Program-made: the position numbers and the translations under genes | Notes under the pieces: model-generated | The model's database searches: none | Told to the model about the DNA's origin: nothing | What the model saw: the letters and a program-made list of their open reading frames with translations, nothing else | Part shown: positions 27,060 through 35,898 of the stretch, piece after piece | Layout of the letters: each line of letters starts with the position of its first letter | Numbering within the stretch: the stretch's first letter is position 1 | NCBI RefSeq assembly: GCF_000272005.1 | Contig: NZ_AKKU01000011.1 | Coordinates: 186,001-250,000 of the forward strand | Length of the DNA stretch: 64,000 nucleotides | Source of the DNA: Alishewanella agri BL06 | Lineage (GTDB): Bacteria > Pseudomonadota > Gammaproteobacteria > Enterobacterales > Alteromonadaceae | Direction: 5' to 3'

Positions 27060-27127
27060 ACTGGTCAGACCGGTACCGGAGACCTGTGGATAAACTGGTC
27101 GGGCCGGTACCGGAGACGTGTGGATAA
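27060..27127. repeat. right inverted repeat: two 34-bp units with DnaA boxes
   Basis: Mirror copy of 26108-26175. The outer unit 27094-27127 is identical to the left outer unit after reverse complement; the inner unit 27060-27093 differs at about four bases. Each unit carries TGTGGATAA, the reverse complement of a perfect DnaA box. Sequence beyond 27127 (GGGTTGGGA, GCGTTACG) still weakly mirrors the AEC gene start on the other side. Confidence 0.9.
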
Positions 27128-27304
27128 AGTGATCGGGTTGGGAGTTGCTGGCGTTACGTTGTTAATTCTGTTTTAGTTTTCCCGTCCCGAAAAAATATAA
27201 ATCTGATCCTTTTTTCAACAACTGGCGTTTTATTACCCGAACCTTGTGGCGCGAACGCTTGTTGTATGCGCCCGAACCCAACCTAAGTTGAAAAAGGAAA
27301 CGTT

Positions 27305-27793
27305 ATGAAACTGTCACACTTGATCGCTTGTTCACTCTTTGCCGGCTCATTACTGTTTACTGCTCAGGCACACAACCACAAAGCAAAAGCCGACATCGTC
27401 GATACTGCTGTAGCTGCAGGTAGCTTCACTACGCTGGTCACTGCAGTGCAAGCGGCTGAGCTGGTTGATACCTTAAAAGGCAAAGGTCCGTTCACTGTTT
27501 TCGCCCCAAATGATGCCGCCTTTGCCAAGATCCCTGCGGCTGATTTAAACGCGCTGGTAGCCGATAAAGCCGCATTGACCAATGTCCTGACGTACCACGT
27601 GGTAGCCGGTAAAGTGATGGCCGCTGATGTGGTTAATCTGACATCCGCCAAGACCGTACAGGGGCAGGACCTTAACATTGAAGTGAAAGACGGCAATGTA
27701 TTTGTTAACGGCGCCAAAGTTATCGCTACCGACATAGAGACCAGCAATGGTGTGATCCATGTGTTAGATACCGTGGTAATGCCATCTAACTAA
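27305..27793 (+). CDS. secreted fasciclin (FAS1) domain protein
   Basis: A 162-residue protein with a signal peptide ([20 protein letters not shown]) and one FAS1 domain. The H1 box is [15 protein letters not shown] and the H2 region is [12 protein letters not shown], separated by [17 protein letters not shown]1 domains mediate adhesion or polymer contact outside the cell. Single-domain bacterial forms of this size are common. AAGGA lies six bases before the ATG. The 177-base upstream gap after the right repeat has no clear promoter. Confidence 0.9.
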   Translation: MKLSHLIACSLFAGSLLFTAQAHNHKAKADIVDTAVAAGSFTTLVTAVQAAELVDTLKGKGPFTVFAPNDAAFAKIPAADLNALVADKAALTNVLTYHVVAGKVMAADVVNLTSAKTVQGQDLNIEVKDGNVFVNGAKVIATDIETSNGVIHVLDTVVMPSN

Positions 27794-27806
27794 TTCTGCA
27801 TCCTCT

Positions 27807-27827
27807 ACCGCCGGGCTAACCGGCGGT
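27807..27827 (+). terminator. GC-rich hairpin after the fasciclin gene
   Basis: Stem ACCGCCGG/CCGGCGGT with a 5-base loop, 14 bases past the fasciclin stop. Only a weak T-tract follows. Confidence 0.45.
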
Positions 27828-27898
27828 ACTTCAAAGCTTTACCTCTGGCGACTGACCGGCTAAAGTGAGTTTTCACCCGTTAGACTCCTGGCAAAAAA

Positions 27899-28816
27899 AT
27901 GGACTTTAGTCACAGCGCGACATCATCAGTCAGCCCTTGCTGCAGCCGTCGGGCCCAATTCGGTTTATGGTTGTATAAACAAAGCATGGCTGCCGAAGCT
28001 TACTGCTATGGCCTGCGCCGCAGGCAAGCTGATATTGGCGAGCTAACCATCGACTATTACTGGTATGCCAACCCCGGTAAACCAACACTGGTATTGCTAC
28101 ATGGCTTTAGCGCCGATAAAAGTATCTGGCTGCGTTTTGCCCGTCAGCTGCGGCGTCACTATCAGTTATTGATCCCAGACTTACCTGGTCATGGTGAAAC
28201 ACCCTTTGCCGCTGATGCCAATCATAGTATGCCCAGACAAGCAGAGCGACTGGCATTATTTTTGGCGACGCTGCACCTGCCACAGGTGCATCTGATTGGG
28301 AATTCGATGGGCGGTTTTTTAGCCACCGTCTTTGCCAGCCGCTATCCGGCGCAGGTGCTCTCCCTGGCACTACAAGATCCTGCTGGGCTTAGCTCCGCTA
28401 CGCCAAGTCAGTTAGAACAGCAAGTACGCCAGGGCTTAAACCCTTTTTTACAGCTGGATTTTGCCGACTTTAGGCGATTCTACGCCCTATCGATGGCCAG
28501 GCCACCCTATATTCCACAGCTGATGCTAAAAGGCATTGCCTGCCGCTACCAGCAACAACGGGCATTACTTGCTGCTATCTTTGCTGATTTTTTCGATTCC
28601 CGCTTAACAGCGGCAGAGCTGGCGCAGATTAAGGTACCGGTTTTATTATGTTGGGGCGAAGCAGACCAACTGATCGATATCAGTGCTGTAGCACTTTGGC
28701 AGCAACAGCTACCGCAACTCCAACTGCAGGTTTTTGAAGGGATTGGTCATTTACCGATGCTGGAGATCCCAAAGCAAAGTGCTACCGTCTATCGCCACTT
28801 TTTACAGCGGTGCTAG
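27899..28816 (+). CDS. alpha/beta hydrolase
   Basis: A 305-residue serine hydrolase. LVLLHGFSADKSIWLRFARQL is the oxyanion/HG region, LIGNSMGGFLATVFA the nucleophile elbow (Ser in GNSMGG), LLCWGEADQLI the acid region and GIGHLPMLE the catalytic His. The N-terminal 30 residues are Cys/Ser-rich and variable. The style resembles lipases/esterases of the MhpC-like group. The substrate is unknown. It converges on the arsR-like gene with a six-base gap. Confidence 0.82.
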   Translation: MDFSHSATSSVSPCCSRRAQFGLWLYKQSMAAEAYCYGLRRRQADIGELTIDYYWYANPGKPTLVLLHGFSADKSIWLRFARQLRRHYQLLIPDLPGHGETPFAADANHSMPRQAERLALFLATLHLPQVHLIGNSMGGFLATVFASRYPAQVLSLALQDPAGLSSATPSQLEQQVRQGLNPFLQLDFADFRRFYALSMARPPYIPQLMLKGIACRYQQQRALLAAIFADFFDSRLTAAELAQIKVPVLLCWGEADQLIDISAVALWQQQLPQLQLQVFEGIGHLPMLEIPKQSATVYRHFLQRC

Positions 28817-28822
28817 CCAGTA

Positions 28823-29152
28823 TTAGTCACAACAACTGCTTTGTGAAGCTGAAGCCGAGGGCAAACCGAGGCAACACTCATCATATAAAAATGCTAACAA
28901 GGTCTCGACGTTGTTAAAAAGCAAACTGCAATATAAGGTGCGGCCATCCCGGCGTTGTGCCATTAAACCGACTTTGGTCATCCGGCTTAAATGATGTGAC
29001 AGCGTTGAATTTGGAATATCTAAAGCCTGCTGGATCTCGCCAACCGCAACGCCCTGATGACCAGCACGCACCAAAATCCGAAAAATGCCTAATCGGGTTG
29101 GATGCCCCAATTCTGCCAACTGCGCTGCAGCCTGCTCCAATTCCAGACTCAT
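28823..29152 (-). CDS. arsR: ArsR-family metalloid-responsive repressor
   Basis: About 109 residues from ATG 29152, with GGAG five bases upstream; the frame from 29272 would translate the operator region. The winged helix is LGHPTRLGIFRILV and IPNSTLSHHLSRMTKVGL. Cys75 (TLYCS), the pair Cys93-Cys94 (DECC) and a second pair Cys107-Cys108 (SSCCD) are candidate As(III) or methyl-As(III) ligands. The one-plus-pair layout resembles AfArsR/SpArsR-type sensors. It diverges from arsP over three operator-like dyads, so it should repress both directions. Confidence 0.87.
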   Translation of the reverse strand: MSLELEQAAAQLAELGHPTRLGIFRILVRAGHQGVAVGEIQQALDIPNSTLSHHLSRMTKVGLMAQRRDGRTLYCSLLFNNVETLLAFLYDECCLGLPSASASQSSCCD

Positions 29153-29207
29153 CTTTACTCCAGGTCCTGAGTTGCTAACAGCGCTAGTGTAACGCCCTCC
29201 CGAAATA

Positions 29208-29282
29208 ATTTCCACAAACTTGGAAATATCATTTGACATTTCCATGTTTGTAGAAATAATATATTTCCACAATCACGGAAAT
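29208..29282. promoter_or_regulatory. three ArsR operator-like dyads
   Basis: ATTTCC-N8-GGAAAT at 29208-29227 and 29263-29282, and a variant ATTTCC-N8-AGAAAT at 29238-29257, fill the gap between divergent arsR and arsP. Such repeated dyads are where an ArsR dimer would bind to repress both genes. Confidence 0.72.
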
Positions 29283-29315
29283 ATCTGTGTGTGCTAACTA
29301 ACCTGTGGAGGTTTT

Positions 29316-30230
29316 ATGTCAGATGCGTTTTATGTCAGTGTGCAATTTTTTATCGGTACCCTTAGCGAGCTGCTGATACTCTTTGTCTTGATTAGTATGC
29401 TGGTGTACCAGCTGCAGGATCGCTTTCCGGCACAGCGGATCCAGGCCTTATTAGCCGGTGGCAAAGGTTACTTTACCGCCGCTGCCCTGGGCGCTATTAC
29501 ACCCTTTTGCAGCTGCTCCACTCTGCCGATGTTAGTCGGTATGCTGCGTGCCAATGCAGCCTTTGGCCCGGTGATGACCTTCTTACTCACCTCCCCCTTG
29601 CTTAATCCAATCCTGGTTGCCCTGCTGTTTTCCGTGTTTGGCGCCAAACTCACTCTGCTATACGCAACGGGCGTGCTTAGTATTGCGGTCTTGTCTGGCC
29701 TGCTGTTATCACAACTGGGCTTTTCCCGTTACGTTAGGCTACCTGCAGCAGAGCAGTCTTGCTGTAATAGCTCCCAGGCCATAGTAGCGATAAAGTATTG
29801 GTCATGGCAGTACTGGAGCCACTTATGGCTGCGGGCAATTAAAGATACCCGCAGCTTTCTGCCACATTTAATACTTGGTGTACTGGCGGGTGCGGTGATC
29901 CATGGCTATGTACCAGCCGAATTCTTTGCCAGTTTAAGTGGTAGCAATAGCCTGTACCTGATCCCGCTGGCCGCTGTGATTGGCATTCCGCTGTATGTTC
30001 GCGCCAGTTCAATGATCCCGTTGGCCCTCAGTTTAGTGGGTAAAGGAATGAGCTATGGCAGCGTTATGGCGCTGACAATCGGTGGTGCCGGTGCCAGTTT
30101 GCCCGAGCTGATTATCCTGAAAAAGATCTTTCAATGGCCACTGCTGTTGGCATTTATTGGTGTGGTGCTTGTTACTGCCTGCAGCACCGGTATTGCTATT
30201 GATCTGCTGTTACCGGTAAGGAGTCTGTGA
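29316..30230 (+). CDS. arsP: ArsP-type permease
   Basis: A 304-residue inner-membrane permease (PF03773-type) with about eight helices. The family signature ITPFCSCSTLPML (Cys65, Cys67) and FLLTSPLLNP are clear. ArsP exports trivalent organoarsenicals such as methylarsenite and roxarsone. An internal loop carries QSCCNSS, an extra Cys pair. GGAGG lies close ahead of the ATG. It is divergent from arsR and its TGA overlaps the next ATG, so it forms an operon with the glutathione-synthetase-like gene. Confidence 0.83.
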   Translation: MSDAFYVSVQFFIGTLSELLILFVLISMLVYQLQDRFPAQRIQALLAGGKGYFTAAALGAITPFCSCSTLPMLVGMLRANAAFGPVMTFLLTSPLLNPILVALLFSVFGAKLTLLYATGVLSIAVLSGLLLSQLGFSRYVRLPAAEQSCCNSSQAIVAIKYWSWQYWSHLWLRAIKDTRSFLPHLILGVLAGAVIHGYVPAEFFASLSGSNSLYLIPLAAVIGIPLYVRASSMIPLALSLVGKGMSYGSVMALTIGGAGASLPELIILKKIFQWPLLLAFIGVVLVTACSTGIAIDLLLPVRSL

Positions 30231-31594
30231 TGGCACAGTCGCTGCGAACAATCGCCACACCTCAGCAACTGGCTACTACACTGCAACCTTTGCTGATTAA
30301 CGCCCGCCTGGGTTTGCAACAGGCCAAGGGTTTTGTACCGGCGCCGGTTTCACTGACGCCCTGGCAACTCAGTAGCTCGCAGTGGCAACAGGCAAGGACA
30401 GCGGCTACGCTACTTGGACGTTTGCTGGAAAGGATCGCTGGTGATCCCTGTTGGTTACTGCAACAAACCCGGGCACTTCAAGACTCGGCATCAGTGCCAG
30501 GCGAGATCTGGCGAACCTTGTCTGCGATAGAGCCAGCTCGCTTAACCAGCCGGAATCTCAACTTAAGCCGGCATGATTTGCTGTTAACTGCAGGCGGATG
30601 GCGTTGGGTCGAATCTAATCCGATTGCCGCCGGCATGGGCCCCCTTAGTGCACGCTATCAACAACTATTGGCGCCCTTATTGCCACTGCCTTATGTCGAT
30701 AATCCGGCATTGGCCGCTCAAGCGAAGCTGTTAGCAGAAACCGCTATTGCCAATGCTGCCGGACAGCCCGCGTTATTGGTTATGGTCATCGCGGAACAGG
30801 AGCAAAATATCTTTGATCAGCAATTGCTCACTGAAGCCGTCCGCCAGCACGGCGTGGCGACCGAACGGCTGACCCTAAACCAGTTACAACAAGGCCAGGT
30901 GCGGGGAGACAAAGGTTTCTATCTGACAGATGGACGGCGGGTAAGCTTATTGTACTGGCGCACCGGCTATAACCCACTGCCACAGGCAGCTGATTACTGG
31001 GCATTTCGGACGAGTCTTGAGCACACGAATCTTCTGCAATGCCCTAATCTGGCAGGACAGTTAAGCGGCAGCAAATGGTTACAGCATCAACTGGGACTCT
31101 TGCTGCAGCAGCCTAGCGGGCGGCAACAGCTCGCTCAGCGCTTTGGACTTAGCCCGGCACAATTGCAGCTGCTGCAACAACTCATCGTGCCCAGCTTTGC
31201 CGTTGCCGACTTAACAGCGGAGGCAGTCCGCGCCAAACTAGCCGCCGGCTACTGGTACAAGACTCAACAAGAAGGCGGTGGCAATGTGGCGCGCTACGCG
31301 CAAGGCTGGCAACGCTATCAGCACTATGACAGCGCCGATCTGCTGATGGCGCCGATTAATGCTAACATTCGCCGTGAAAATGTCTTTAGCCTAAAACATG
31401 GCGAACTGCTGCAGAATAACAGCGCTGGTCAAATCAGCGAGTTGGGTATTTTTACTCTGGGCTCGGCCGCCAGCTATGGCGGATATCTTTGTCGTAGCAA
31501 AGCCAGCAGCAGCCTGGAGGGTGGAATCAGTCATGGTGCTGCGACTTTGGATTTGATTAGCCTGAAACCTTGTTGTTGCTCAAGCTTTGCCTGA
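30230..31594 (+). CDS. eukaryotic-type glutathione synthetase-like protein
   Basis: About 454 residues from ATG 30230, with AAGGAG six bases upstream; the GTG at 30227 is too close. It matches the eukaryotic GSS family, not bacterial GshB: VESNPIAAGMG (127-137), LLYWRTGYNP (240-249), QCPNLAGQLSGSKWLQ (270-285), the glycine-rich QQEGGGN (346-352), then ELGIF, GGYLCRSK and EGGISHGAATLD at the end. It should ligate gamma-Glu-Cys with Gly, or a related peptide, using ATP. A KPCCCSS tail is extra. As part of an arsP operon it probably supplies thiol for metalloid handling. Confidence 0.8.
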   Translation: MAQSLRTIATPQQLATTLQPLLINARLGLQQAKGFVPAPVSLTPWQLSSSQWQQARTAATLLGRLLERIAGDPCWLLQQTRALQDSASVPGEIWRTLSAIEPARLTSRNLNLSRHDLLLTAGGWRWVESNPIAAGMGPLSARYQQLLAPLLPLPYVDNPALAAQAKLLAETAIANAAGQPALLVMVIAEQEQNIFDQQLLTEAVRQHGVATERLTLNQLQQGQVRGDKGFYLTDGRRVSLLYWRTGYNPLPQAADYWAFRTSLEHTNLLQCPNLAGQLSGSKWLQHQLGLLLQQPSGRQQLAQRFGLSPAQLQLLQQLIVPSFAVADLTAEAVRAKLAAGYWYKTQQEGGGNVARYAQGWQRYQHYDSADLLMAPINANIRRENVFSLKHGELLQNNSAGQISELGIFTLGSAASYGGYLCRSKASSSLEGGISHGAATLDLISLKPCCCSSFA

Positions 31595-31601
31595 GCAACA
31601 A
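31573..31601. terminator. hairpin at the convergent gene ends
   Basis: Stem TTGTTGCTCA/TGAGCAACAA with a 9-base loop spans the glutathione-synthetase stop and lies next to the convergent CNNM stop. No clear U-run, so Rho-independent action is uncertain. Confidence 0.4.
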
Positions 31602-31603
31602 GA

Positions 31604-32632
31604 TCAGGATTTTACATCTTCCAGTTGTTTCTGCTTATGCTCCCAGCGGCGCTTGGCAAAGCGGCGCATATTGGGGATATCGTCGGTCTCATCCATAATC
31701 GGCTGGCCGATAATGGCTTCAATCACATCTTCCATGGTCACCAAGCCCATCCAGCTACCGTATTCATCGTATACCAAAGCCAGATGCTGGCGCTCGCGGA
31801 TCAACTGCGACATCAGTTGTTCCACACTGAGTTTATCCGGAATAATTTTTACCGGCTTCATAATATCAGCTGCGGTTTGGCCGTCAGCAAACTCCAACAT
31901 ATCGTAACGAAACACGATACCCAAAGGCGCTTCGTCATCATCCAGTACCGGATAACGCGAATACTGATCTTTTTTAACCCGCTCCACCAGTTCAGCCAGC
32001 GGCTCATCCGGCTTAGCATACTCACAGACGGTGCGCGGCGTCATAATGTCCCGCACTTTAATATCGTGCAGATCCAGAATGTTGCCAATCACCCGCTGTT
32101 CATCTTCGTCGAGTTTATTCAGCTCACGGCCTAAAATGGTCAGGGCTTTTATCTCCTGACGTAAATCATGATCGTGCTGGCCGCCACCGAATAGCTTCAT
32201 AATTTGGTCTGACATCCAGATAAAGGGCTTTAGCAGCAATATCATGGTGTTCAACATGGCAGGCAATACCGGCACCAGACTTGGCCAGTAGCGGGCACCA
32301 ATGGTTTTAGGCAGAATTTCTGACAAGACCAAAATCAGTAGGGTCATCACCGCAGACGCGATACCCAGATAGCCGTCGCCAAAGACGATAGTGACCTGTG
32401 CGCCGACACCAGTGGCACCCACGGTATGGGCCACAGTGTTCAGGGTCAGAATAGCCGCCAGCGGCTGGTCAATTTTCTCTTTCAGCTGTTTTAGTTTTTC
32501 GTAGCGCTTGGGCTGCACCAGCTTTTGCTGGGCGATATAGCTGGGGGTGATAGATAACAGGGCAGCTTCCAAAATGGAGCAGACAAAAGATACCGCAATG
32601 GATAACACCACAAAAGCGATTAATAAACTCAT
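31604..32632 (-). CDS. CNNM/CorC-type membrane protein with CBS domains
   Basis: A 342-residue protein of the DUF21 (CNNM) family. The N-terminal membrane part carries AALLSITPSYIAQQ and ILTLNTVAHTVGATGVGAQ. A CBS pair follows, with VRDIMTPRTVCEYA and PVLDDDEAPLGIVF in the first repeat and LALVYDEYGSWMGLVTMEDVIEAIIG in the second. Proteins of this type handle Mg/Co transport or sense Mg-ATP through CBS. It lacks the C-terminal CorC_HlyC domain of longer relatives. Old annotations call this family hemolysin, which is misleading. Confidence 0.87.
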   Translation of the reverse strand: MSLLIAFVVLSIAVSFVCSILEAALLSITPSYIAQQKLVQPKRYEKLKQLKEKIDQPLAAILTLNTVAHTVGATGVGAQVTIVFGDGYLGIASAVMTLLILVLSEILPKTIGARYWPSLVPVLPAMLNTMILLLKPFIWMSDQIMKLFGGGQHDHDLRQEIKALTILGRELNKLDEDEQRVIGNILDLHDIKVRDIMTPRTVCEYAKPDEPLAELVERVKKDQYSRYPVLDDDEAPLGIVFRYDMLEFADGQTAADIMKPVKIIPDKLSVEQLMSQLIRERQHLALVYDEYGSWMGLVTMEDVIEAIIGQPIMDETDDIPNMRRFAKRRWEHKQKQLEDVKS

Positions 32633-32745
32633 ACAGGTTGGTTACAACACTCCTTTTTGCCTCGACCCGCGCAGTATATCAGTGCGAAAAACAAAAGCGA
32701 GGAGGTTTTTCGGATTTTTCCCCGCTTTTTATTCACTCATCTCAC

Positions 32746-35700
32746 TCAGCTTCGCAACAATTCCCGCCGTTTTAATACCGATACCAGCAGCGCAGGCAGG
32801 AAGATTAAGCTAATCAGCGTCGAAAAGATCAGGCCGCATAACACGATAATACCGACACCGCGGTACAGTTCGGTGCCCTCGCCAGGCAGCAATACCAGAG
32901 GCGCCAGACCAAACACCGTGGTTGTGGTTGACATTAAAATCGGCTTTAAGCGGGTCGCTACCGCTTGCAGCACCGCCTCAGTAACAGACACGCCGGGGAG
33001 CTGTAAATTATGCCGGCTTTGATCGACAATCAGGATCGGATTATTCACCACTGTACCCAGCAGGATCAGGAAGCCCAGCATAGTAATCATATCAAAAGGC
33101 TGATAAAAACCGCCCAGGCCGATAGTTGAGAGCAGACCGCTGATGCCATTAATCCCCACCAGACCGACCAAAGCCCCCGCTAACCCGAGTGGTACTGTCG
33201 CCAGAATGAACAGCGGATAACCCCAGTGGCTGAAAATTGCCACCAGCAGTAAATAAATCAGCACCACGGCAATCAGGAAATTACTGCTTAATGCGGCTTT
33301 GGTTTCATCCAGTTGATCCGAAGCACCGGAAATATCCAGCATTACGCCGGGCGCGATAGCCCCCTGCTGCTGTAATGCCGGTACTAACTGTTGTCGCACC
33401 CTGTCCACTGCGGTTTCTAACGCCACCGAGCGCGGCGGGATAATATACAAGGTCACCGTACGACGGCCATCTACCCGCCGCAACGTATCGCTATCCGCCA
33501 CTTCAACCAGCTCCGCCAGGCTACTTAGCGGTAACACCGCCCCCGAGGGGGTTAACACCGGCGTTTGCGCCAGTTGCGCCAGGCTCTGCCCGGCACCGGC
33601 CTGACTGAATAAAAAGATATCCACCTTATCATCGGCTAAAAAGAACTCATCGACAAAGGCGCCATCACTCAATGCCGACACCGCGTAGCCAAAGTCGGCG
33701 GCACTAAAATTCAGCTCAGCCAGGCGCTGCCAATTCGGCCGGATTTCTATCAGCGGCTGATCCAGTGACAACGAAGCCGGCTCCGAGTTAAGTTGTGGCC
33801 GGTCAAACAAGTCGCCGGCGGCAACATAGGCCGCATCGGCAGTGGCATATAAACTCGCTAAATCCGGCCCGGAAATATCCAGCGCAACCGCCCGGGTACC
33901 ACCGTCATTGCTACTGATAATCGACCCACGTGATGAAAACGCCCGCATCCCCGGATACTGGCGGAATAATGCCGTCATCGCATCCATCATCGGTGTAATA
34001 TCCTGTGGTCGTACCGGCTCACTTAACACCCGGATCCGACCAACAGAGACACTTAATGAATAGTACTTTAGCGGCGGCATCGCCGTGTCACCCCGGTCAA
34101 ATGCAGCCGGATCGGCATTAACCTGAGCGGTTAAGATGGCTTTTAGCTCCTCCGCAATCTGTGCCATTTCCGATAAGTTATAACCGGGCGGTGCAATCAT
34201 TGACGAAAAGGCTTTCGGTTCTTCACCTTCAGGCAGATATTCGGCAGGTGGCATAAATAGCCAGGCCGCACCCAGTGTCAGAATGACCGTCAGGCTTAAT
34301 ACTAACCGTCGTGCCAGTGTCGAGTGCAACAGCTTTGCCAGCAACGGCAGGATCAGGCCGTTAGCGCCTGGCAGGGCAGCAGCACCCTGCAGGGTCGTGC
34401 TGCTGCCGTTACTGCGAAAGCCTAAGCGGGCAATCGCCGGCGGTACCACAAAGACCGCTACCAGCATAGAAGCAATAATCGCCGCCGCAATGGCAATGGC
34501 GATATCGGAATACAGTTGACCGGCTTCCTGTTCAATAAACAGAATGGGCATAAAAACCAGCACGGTAGTCAAAGTGGACGCCAGCACCGCCGGCCAGACA
34601 TCACGCACGCCGCGGATCGCGGCCTCAATCCGGTCCAGACCGCGCTGCTTCGCCTGCTCGATACTCTCCAGCACCACGATGGTGTTATCCAGCGTCATAC
34701 CTATCGCGAAGGCAATACCGGCCAGGGAAATCACATTAATGGTACGGCCAAAGGCGAGCAAACCAATAAAGGCAGCAATAGTACAGATTGGCACGCCAAT
34801 CACGCCAACCAGGGTTGCGCTACCCGAACGTAAAAACAGATACATCACCCCGGTAGCCAGCGCGGCCCCCAGCGCCAGGTTAACCCAAACATTGCTAATA
34901 GAGTCTTCGACATAGCGCACATCATCACTGATTAACATCAGTTGCAAACCATTACTGGCCAGCATATCGCGGTTAATCTGGGCCACAACCTGTAACATCG
35001 CCTCTTTAATGGCAATGACATTTGAGCCGGGTTCGCGCCGCACCGACAGGCCGAGTGTTTGCTCACCATCAGCAAACGACAACTCCCGCACTTCAAAGTG
35101 ATCCAGCACCAAAGTCGCCACATCTTTCAGACGTACCTGATTATCGCCCTGCTGTGTCAGGATCAAATTTTCCAGCTCAGACAGTTGTTCAAAACGCCCG
35201 ACTACCCGCAACAAATAGCGCCTTTTCCCGCTATCAATATCCCCCGCTGAGCTGTCACGGTTGCGGGCACGGATCGTATCGCGCACCTGGGTTAAACTAA
35301 TGCCACGCTGCGCCAGACGCGCCGGATCGACCAAGACCTGGATTTGCCGCTCGGCACCACCACTTACCCCGACTTCCGATACCCCGGGCACCCGCTCCAT
35401 CTGCGGCCGGACAAAATCCTCCGCATAGTCGCGCAGCATATCCATATCAAGGTTCAGCGGATTACCGGCCAGTGGCATCAGTCGGAAGTACATAAAGGCG
35501 TTATTGGAAAAAGAACTGCTGAACAGCCGCGGCTGATCGACATTTTCCGGATAGGAGGAAACCTGACTTAACGCATTGCTGACCCGGATCAGCGCTTCAT
35601 TCACATCGACGCCAAACGGGAATTCCAGCTCAATTTGCGCCGAGCCGGTGCTGGCGCGTGACACCATGCGTTTCAGATTTGGCAGGGTGCGTAAATACCG

Positions 35701-35898
35701 CTCCTGCTCAATCAGGATCTCTTTTTCGACATCCTGCGGCGTCGCCCCGGGCCAACCGGTTACCACACTGATAGTGCGGACTTCCAGATCAGGGATCATT
35801 TGCACCGGTATACGCAGCGCTGCCACTATCCCCAGCACACACACCATTAATACGGCTACCGTCAGGATGGTACCGCGACGAATACCTGCATCCAGCAT
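32746..35898 (-). CDS. RND efflux permease, HAE1 type
   Basis: A 1050-residue inner-membrane proton antiporter with 12 helices and two large periplasmic loops. TGWPGATPQDVEKEI, NNAFMYFRLMPL and IGMTLDNTIVVLE are visible. The TM4 pair reads Asp-Asn where AcrB has Asp-Asp, which occurs in several HAE1 subgroups. It probably expels organic compounds rather than metals. Its ATG overlaps the adaptor stop by one base (TGATG), so both are made together. No outer-membrane partner is encoded here, so TolC is presumably shared. Confidence 0.88.
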   Translation of the reverse strand: MLDAGIRRGTILTVAVLMVCVLGIVAALRIPVQMIPDLEVRTISVVTGWPGATPQDVEKEILIEQERYLRTLPNLKRMVSRASTGSAQIELEFPFGVDVNEALIRVSNALSQVSSYPENVDQPRLFSSSFSNNAFMYFRLMPLAGNPLNLDMDMLRDYAEDFVRPQMERVPGVSEVGVSGGAERQIQVLVDPARLAQRGISLTQVRDTIRARNRDSSAGDIDSGKRRYLLRVVGRFEQLSELENLILTQQGDNQVRLKDVATLVLDHFEVRELSFADGEQTLGLSVRREPGSNVIAIKEAMLQVVAQINRDMLASNGLQLMLISDDVRYVEDSISNVWVNLALGAALATGVMYLFLRSGSATLVGVIGVPICTIAAFIGLLAFGRTINVISLAGIAFAIGMTLDNTIVVLESIEQAKQRGLDRIEAAIRGVRDVWPAVLASTLTTVLVFMPILFIEQEAGQLYSDIAIAIAAAIIASMLVAVFVVPPAIARLGFRSNGSSTTLQGAAALPGANGLILPLLAKLLHSTLARRLVLSLTVILTLGAAWLFMPPAEYLPEGEEPKAFSSMIAPPGYNLSEMAQIAEELKAILTAQVNADPAAFDRGDTAMPPLKYYSLSVSVGRIRVLSEPVRPQDITPMMDAMTALFRQYPGMRAFSSRGSIISSNDGGTRAVALDISGPDLASLYATADAAYVAAGDLFDRPQLNSEPASLSLDQPLIEIRPNWQRLAELNFSAADFGYAVSALSDGAFVDEFFLADDKVDIFLFSQAGAGQSLAQLAQTPVLTPSGAVLPLSSLAELVEVADSDTLRRVDGRRTVTLYIIPPRSVALETAVDRVRQQLVPALQQQGAIAPGVMLDISGASDQLDETKAALSSNFLIAVVLIYLLLVAIFSHWGYPLFILATVPLGLAGALVGLVGINGISGLLSTIGLGGFYQPFDMITMLGFLILLGTVVNNPILIVDQSRHNLQLPGVSVTEAVLQAVATRLKPILMSTTTTVFGLAPLVLLPGEGTELYRGVGIIVLCGLIFSTLISLIFLPALLVSVLKRRELLRS

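Noticed and set aside
32746-35898. Asp-Asn in TM4 of the HAE1 pump as a defect
   Set aside because: The Asp-Asn variant is common in several HAE1 subgroups, so it is not evidence of inactivity.
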